DNA of 64,000 nt from contig JABSSW010000011.1 in assembly GCA_018902385.1 (NCBI GenBank), forward strand, positions 124,001 to 188,000, written 5' to 3'. This document shows positions 60,569 to 64,000 of the stretch, piece by piece. Origin of the DNA: Physcia stellaris (lineage: Eukaryota > Ascomycota > Lecanoromycetes > Caliciales > Physciaceae). Numbering within the stretch: position 1 is the stretch's first letter; each line of letters begins with the position of its first letter. The notes beneath the pieces are model-generated. The model searched no databases. It was not told where the DNA came from and saw nothing but the letters and a program-made list of their open reading frames with translations. The translations under genes were made by a program, and so were the position numbers.

Positions 60569-60857
60569 ATTCGTGAATCGGACACCGTATGGAGGCTGTA
60601 ATTTGGGATTCGGGACAGTCCAGAGTCAAATTCTATTCTTCGGTCTTCAAAGCTCAAAGATCCGGTTGAAGGGTTGCTGTGAGAATGATTTGTAGTGTCG
60701 TCAAAGAGTGTAATTTCTACAGGCTTCATCAAAGGCCTACGCGGTCGAAGCTCTCCACGCCAAGCCATGTCAACGCTAAGCCCTATCAAATTGCCCTTGG
60801 CCTCATGATTTTTCTCTTCGTCGTCTCACTGAACTTTCATTGGGATGTGCCACTCTC

Positions 60858-61202
60858 ATGCGACTTTCCGGATTACAAAAGAGTGTTCTAGCATTGTACC
60901 GCAATTGCTTGAGACAAGCGCGGAAAAAGCCTACAGTACGTTGCTTCATTCTTAGCTGCACGTGCCATTTGATACTAAATTTCCCTAGGACGTTCAAGAC
61001 AATTTTAGGAGGTTTGCTAGGTTTGTATCTTTCTGTGCACCTTCTTCTCATGTTTCTAAATTTTTTATTCAGATCCGAGTTTAGGAAGAATGTACATCTT
61101 GATAAGAAAGACTTTGCCGCCATTGAATACCTCTTGCGAAAGGGCCAAAGACAACTCGAGATTTACTCCTCTCCCAGAATAACCAATATCGTAGCAGTCT
61201 AG
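60858..61202 (+). CDS. SDH6: Succinate dehydrogenase assembly factor 1 (LYR protein)
   Basis: Small mitochondrial LYR-motif protein that helps insert Fe-S clusters into the Sdh2 subunit of complex II. Three exons from the ATG at 60858: MRLSGLQKSVLALYRNCLRQ (LYR motif within ALYRNCLR) and ARKKPT; after an intron at about 60937-60989 a short exon DVQDNFRR; after a second at about 61013-61070, SEFRKNVHLDKKDFAAIEYL and LRKGQRQLEIYSSPRITNI, stop 61202. About 80 residues. Only with both introns removed does the conserved F/S-EF.KN...KKDF..IE..LRKG core appear. Confidence 0.92.
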   Translation: MRLSGLQKSVLALYRNCLRQARKKPTVRCFILSCTCHLILNFPRTFKTILGGLLGLYLSVHLLLMFLNFLFRSEFRKNVHLDKKDFAAIEYLLRKGQRQLEIYSSPRITNIVAV

Positions 61203-61386
61203 TATACAAGGAACCATGCTTCATAATCATAATCGAACGCGTAGAAGAAAAAATACCATCATATAACGCCACCATGCCGTTGCGTTTCATTAGGCAAACA
61301 TCCATCTCTTGTGGCTCGATTCCTGATCGCCGAGGGTCAACGACCCAGCGCCTGTTCCCCGAATTATCCAAATGGTATCATAGCCT

Positions 61387-62636
61387 CTACTCCTCCCAAC
61401 CATCAGCTCTAGGCAAGCACAAACCCAACCGCCAGAAGTAATCCCGGTGGGCAGTGAAAAGCTGCCAGATCCGGAACCGTCCTGGAACCGAGAGCCAATT
61501 TTTATTCTGTTCCAACCAATCTTTCAAGCCTTCGCTGCCCATTCTTGACTCGATATCCGCCAGGTCGGACTTGGCAATGGCCTCCGCACCAGCGATGCAC
61601 TCAGGGTCTGCATCGCCTCCGCAGTAACGGAGATCTGCGATTTCGGGAGAAAGATCTGATTTCGAGATGTAGATCTCTCCGGCGTGCATGTCGTAGCCCC
61701 ATTCGGTGAGTGGCAGCAGCGGCACTGGGTCATCGACGTGCGTCACGCGGCGATACATCCCGTTCCCTCCACTGGTCTTGTTCAATCCGAACGCTTTATC
61801 GAGATAGTGCATTAGATTTTTGTTTCCAATCCTTGGCTCACCAAAGGTCGTGACCTGCGGCTTCCAACCTCGAGCCTGAAAATCGAGACCTGCAAGCGCA
61901 GCCACGGCGCCACCCAAGGAATGGCCTACCAGCGTCAGCTGGTAGTTTGAATACTTCTTTACAAGTTCTTCCAGGTGCGGCAATACGTGAGGCCGAGTAT
62001 GCCGCCAAGAAGTCATGAAGCCAGCATGGACAGTACAGTCGTCGCACTTCGATTGCTCCGGGTCTACCGCTCTGGAGATGAGTTTACGCGGATCCTGTAT
62101 GATGCCGGCTAATCCACCGGGATTGGACTCATCGTCTTCGTCGCCAGGATATGGAGCATAGTCCTGCGGGATGGTCGACAAGTCGACTATGGTATTGGCA
62201 AGCGAAGATGTGCCTCTGAATGCAAGAATGATCCGAGGATGAGGCGATGAGTGGTCGATGGCGAGATAGCCGCAACTATCAGAGAGTAGAGCGCCAGACT
62301 CCCATGTCTAAATCATTGAGGATCAGTATCGAATCGCTTTAAGTTGGAGGTCTGTTTGAAAATAGTTACCGTGACAAGCTCAAACCATTCGAAGTCGGTG
62401 CATCGACTTGCGCACAAGAAGGGTTTCTGTATTCCAGTAAAACCAACACAATATGAGATATCGACTATGCGTGAGAGTTCCTCAAGATCATCGAAGACTT
62501 CTGCGGAGATGTTGTTGTTGGCGGAGGATAGCAGGCTTCCTGTCAATGGCGCTTGTGACACTGGACTGGCATACGCTGCTGTGAGAAGCCGAGAGAGATA
62601 TAGGTAGCACAGCGATGTGGAGATAGATGGCCACAT
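61387..62636 (-). CDS. Secreted class 3 lipase (alpha/beta hydrolase)
   Basis: Extracellular lipase or esterase of the fungal lipase-3 family (Rhizomucor/Thermomyces lipase relatives; feruloyl esterases share the fold). Start at 62636 (MWPSISTSLCYLYLSRLLTA) with a signal peptide likely cut after AAYA. One intron (about 62309-62371) joins FEWFELVT to TWESGALLSDSCGYLAIDHS, then RIILAFRGTSSLANTIVDLS, VHAGFMTSW and the nucleophile elbow LVGHSLGGAVAAL (Ser in GHSLG). The acid residue is in THVDDPVPLLP and a candidate His in MHAGEIYIS. Cys pairs fit a secreted protein. About 395 residues. The C-terminal region after SPEIADLRYCGGD is longer than in the shortest members. Substrate unknown. Confidence 0.9.
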
Positions 62637-64000
62637 CGTGCGCGATTCGACTGTCAAAGGTAGGTAGCAAAGGAGGCTTCAGAAGGGTACTGAGTATTGT
62701 GGACAGCAACAAAGTCGCCTTGTGACGTCGTCGAGGGTGCCATGGAGTCTTTAAGGTTAGGGTTGAAAGGCCCTGGCTCGCCTGGTCAAAACACCACACC
62801 TATTGGTATCCACAGTCATGCCCTGACATGAAATTTAATGCTATCTCTTCATAGCGTGGAAGCCAATATCCACTCGTACAGTACAGGATGGCAGGCCCAA
62901 CAGCCTCTGAACTTGCTACCGAAGCTATTACGCTCATCTACTTCGCAGCGTTTTCATCGTAACAACACTCTCTTCGCATAGATCACTGCGACGTCGATGA
63001 ACTTGCGAGGCCCAGAAAAGACTAAATCTAGTTGATGAGGGTGGTATAACATGAAATGATTACTTCGAGATCGTTGCTAGATGGCTCAAAGGTGAATTGA
63101 GCTTTAATGCTGGCTAAATTGATGGTGAAGACGGTGTAGGCTCTCTCTGCAGCCACTGCTTTGAGTGCAGATGTTTGTTTTGTTGCGGATACTGCAGGCC
63201 TCACTTACAGTATATGCAGGCCTTCTTTGGTGATGATCTTGCATGTGACGATGAAAGTCGATGTTGCTAAAAGCTAGTCTACTACTGTGCAGTGAAAACA
63301 TCTGATCGCTCCTTTGAGAACACGACCTTCTTCCATCTGTTGCTTAAGGGACCTTTTTGGGTAAGAAAGGCTTATGTATTCAGCGAGTGGTGCTGCTTCG
63401 GCTTGTCCTCTTAAAAGACCCATTCTCCAGCGGAAGCTTTTCTGAATTCTACACAAAATTGCTTTGTACAGTCCTCGGACGCTCCGACTTTTTTGATTTG
63501 CTGTATACGTTGCTCAGCTTGCTGCATTCTGTTTCTACAAGCTCGGTCCGTTAAAAATTGACTTTTTGATATGAGTAGTCGAGGGTATACATTTTCAAGA
63601 TCTCTCGGCAATCCATCCTTCAGGGCACTAGGAAGCCCACTCGTACGCGGAAGCTGAACAGCAGCAATGGCATCTTAATTGCGTCCCCAGCTTCTGACGG
63701 CTAGCCTTGTGTGCTACACTTACCAGAAGGTGCTTGACTACCATTTGACTTAGTTTTTCGTGCTTCTCTCCAAATGCAGCTATGTAGAGGAGACACGTGG
63801 ACGGTATAGAAGGGTCTATTGCAAAGTGATTTAAAAGCAGATCATCATACTCAATAGTGTAGTCTGCCACAGGCCAGGAGGAAGCGACTTTGTGAGGTGA
63901 TTACACAAGCAGAATATCCGGAGGGGTGACTCGCTTTCCCAACCTCAACGGTAGAATTCGAAGAAATAAATCCGATGATCCTTAATTGTCTCAGCATAGT
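62637..64000. other. Right-end stretch, no supported gene
   Basis: 1.36 kb upstream of the lipase and on to the window edge. The first few hundred bases presumably include the lipase promoter. Short open frames on both strands (for example - 63628-63870, which lacks an ATG) have no family resemblance. A gene lying mostly outside the window cannot be excluded. Confidence 0.45.

Noticed and set aside
63628-63870. 80-codon minus-strand frame near the right edge
   Set aside because: It starts with GTG, has no ATG near its beginning and resembles no family.

Overview
The window is fungal nuclear DNA, almost certainly from a filamentous ascomycete (Pezizomycotina). The evidence is short GT-AG introns of about 45-100 bases with CTAAC/CTGAC branch points, very close gene spacing, and a gene set whose sequences look like Pezizomycotina orthologues (SFK1, EIS1, ERJ5, MDM31, SET1, STT4, GFA1 and others). 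I cannot name the class or species. No bacterial, viral, CRISPR, rRNA or tRNA features were recognised.

Layout: positions 1 to about 4770 are a very A+T-rich block holding the broken remains of a Ty3/gypsy chromovirus plus unassigned repeat sequence. From about 4860 to 62640 the DNA is ordinary gene-dense euchromatin with some 33 genes on both strands. In order these are SFK1, EIS1, a tyrosine phosphatase, a disordered protein, a PRA1 protein, ERJ5, a UBA-UAS-UIM-UBX protein, STT4, a Ste20-type kinase, YSY6/RAMP4, two small unknown genes, a WD40-cyclophilin, PRE7, PNO1, MDM31, a methyltransferase, LSM6, a SUMO-like-domain protein, an orphan, TRM112, SET1, a phosphoglycerate-mutase-like enzyme, an orphan, GFA1, an FAH-family hydrolase, an HCNGP protein, PRE10, RIB4, PRE4, SDH6 and a secreted class 3 lipase. 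The last 1.4 kb holds nothing I can support. These are housekeeping and conserved cell-biology genes, not a metabolic cluster; three 20S proteasome subunits, two ER-membrane stress factors and two RNA/ribosome factors lie here without any visible operon logic.

The most unusual signal is in the A+T-rich block. Cytosine survives there almost only before a purine. In two hand-counted 300-base samples (1-300 and 2401-2700) 46 of 95 C are CpA, 47 CpG, 2 CpT and none CpC, and the complementary pattern holds for G. This is what a RIP-like C-to-T process acting on CpT/CpC and sparing CpA and CpG would leave, unlike classical CpA-directed RIP.

A second pattern is technical or evolutionary: at least eight places in seven otherwise intact conserved genes read correctly only if a homopolymer run were one base longer. 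Always missing one base, always in a run, suggests uncorrected sequencing errors rather than decay. Gene ends below assume this. Intron positions were worked out by eye from splice signals and family similarity; no alignment was run.
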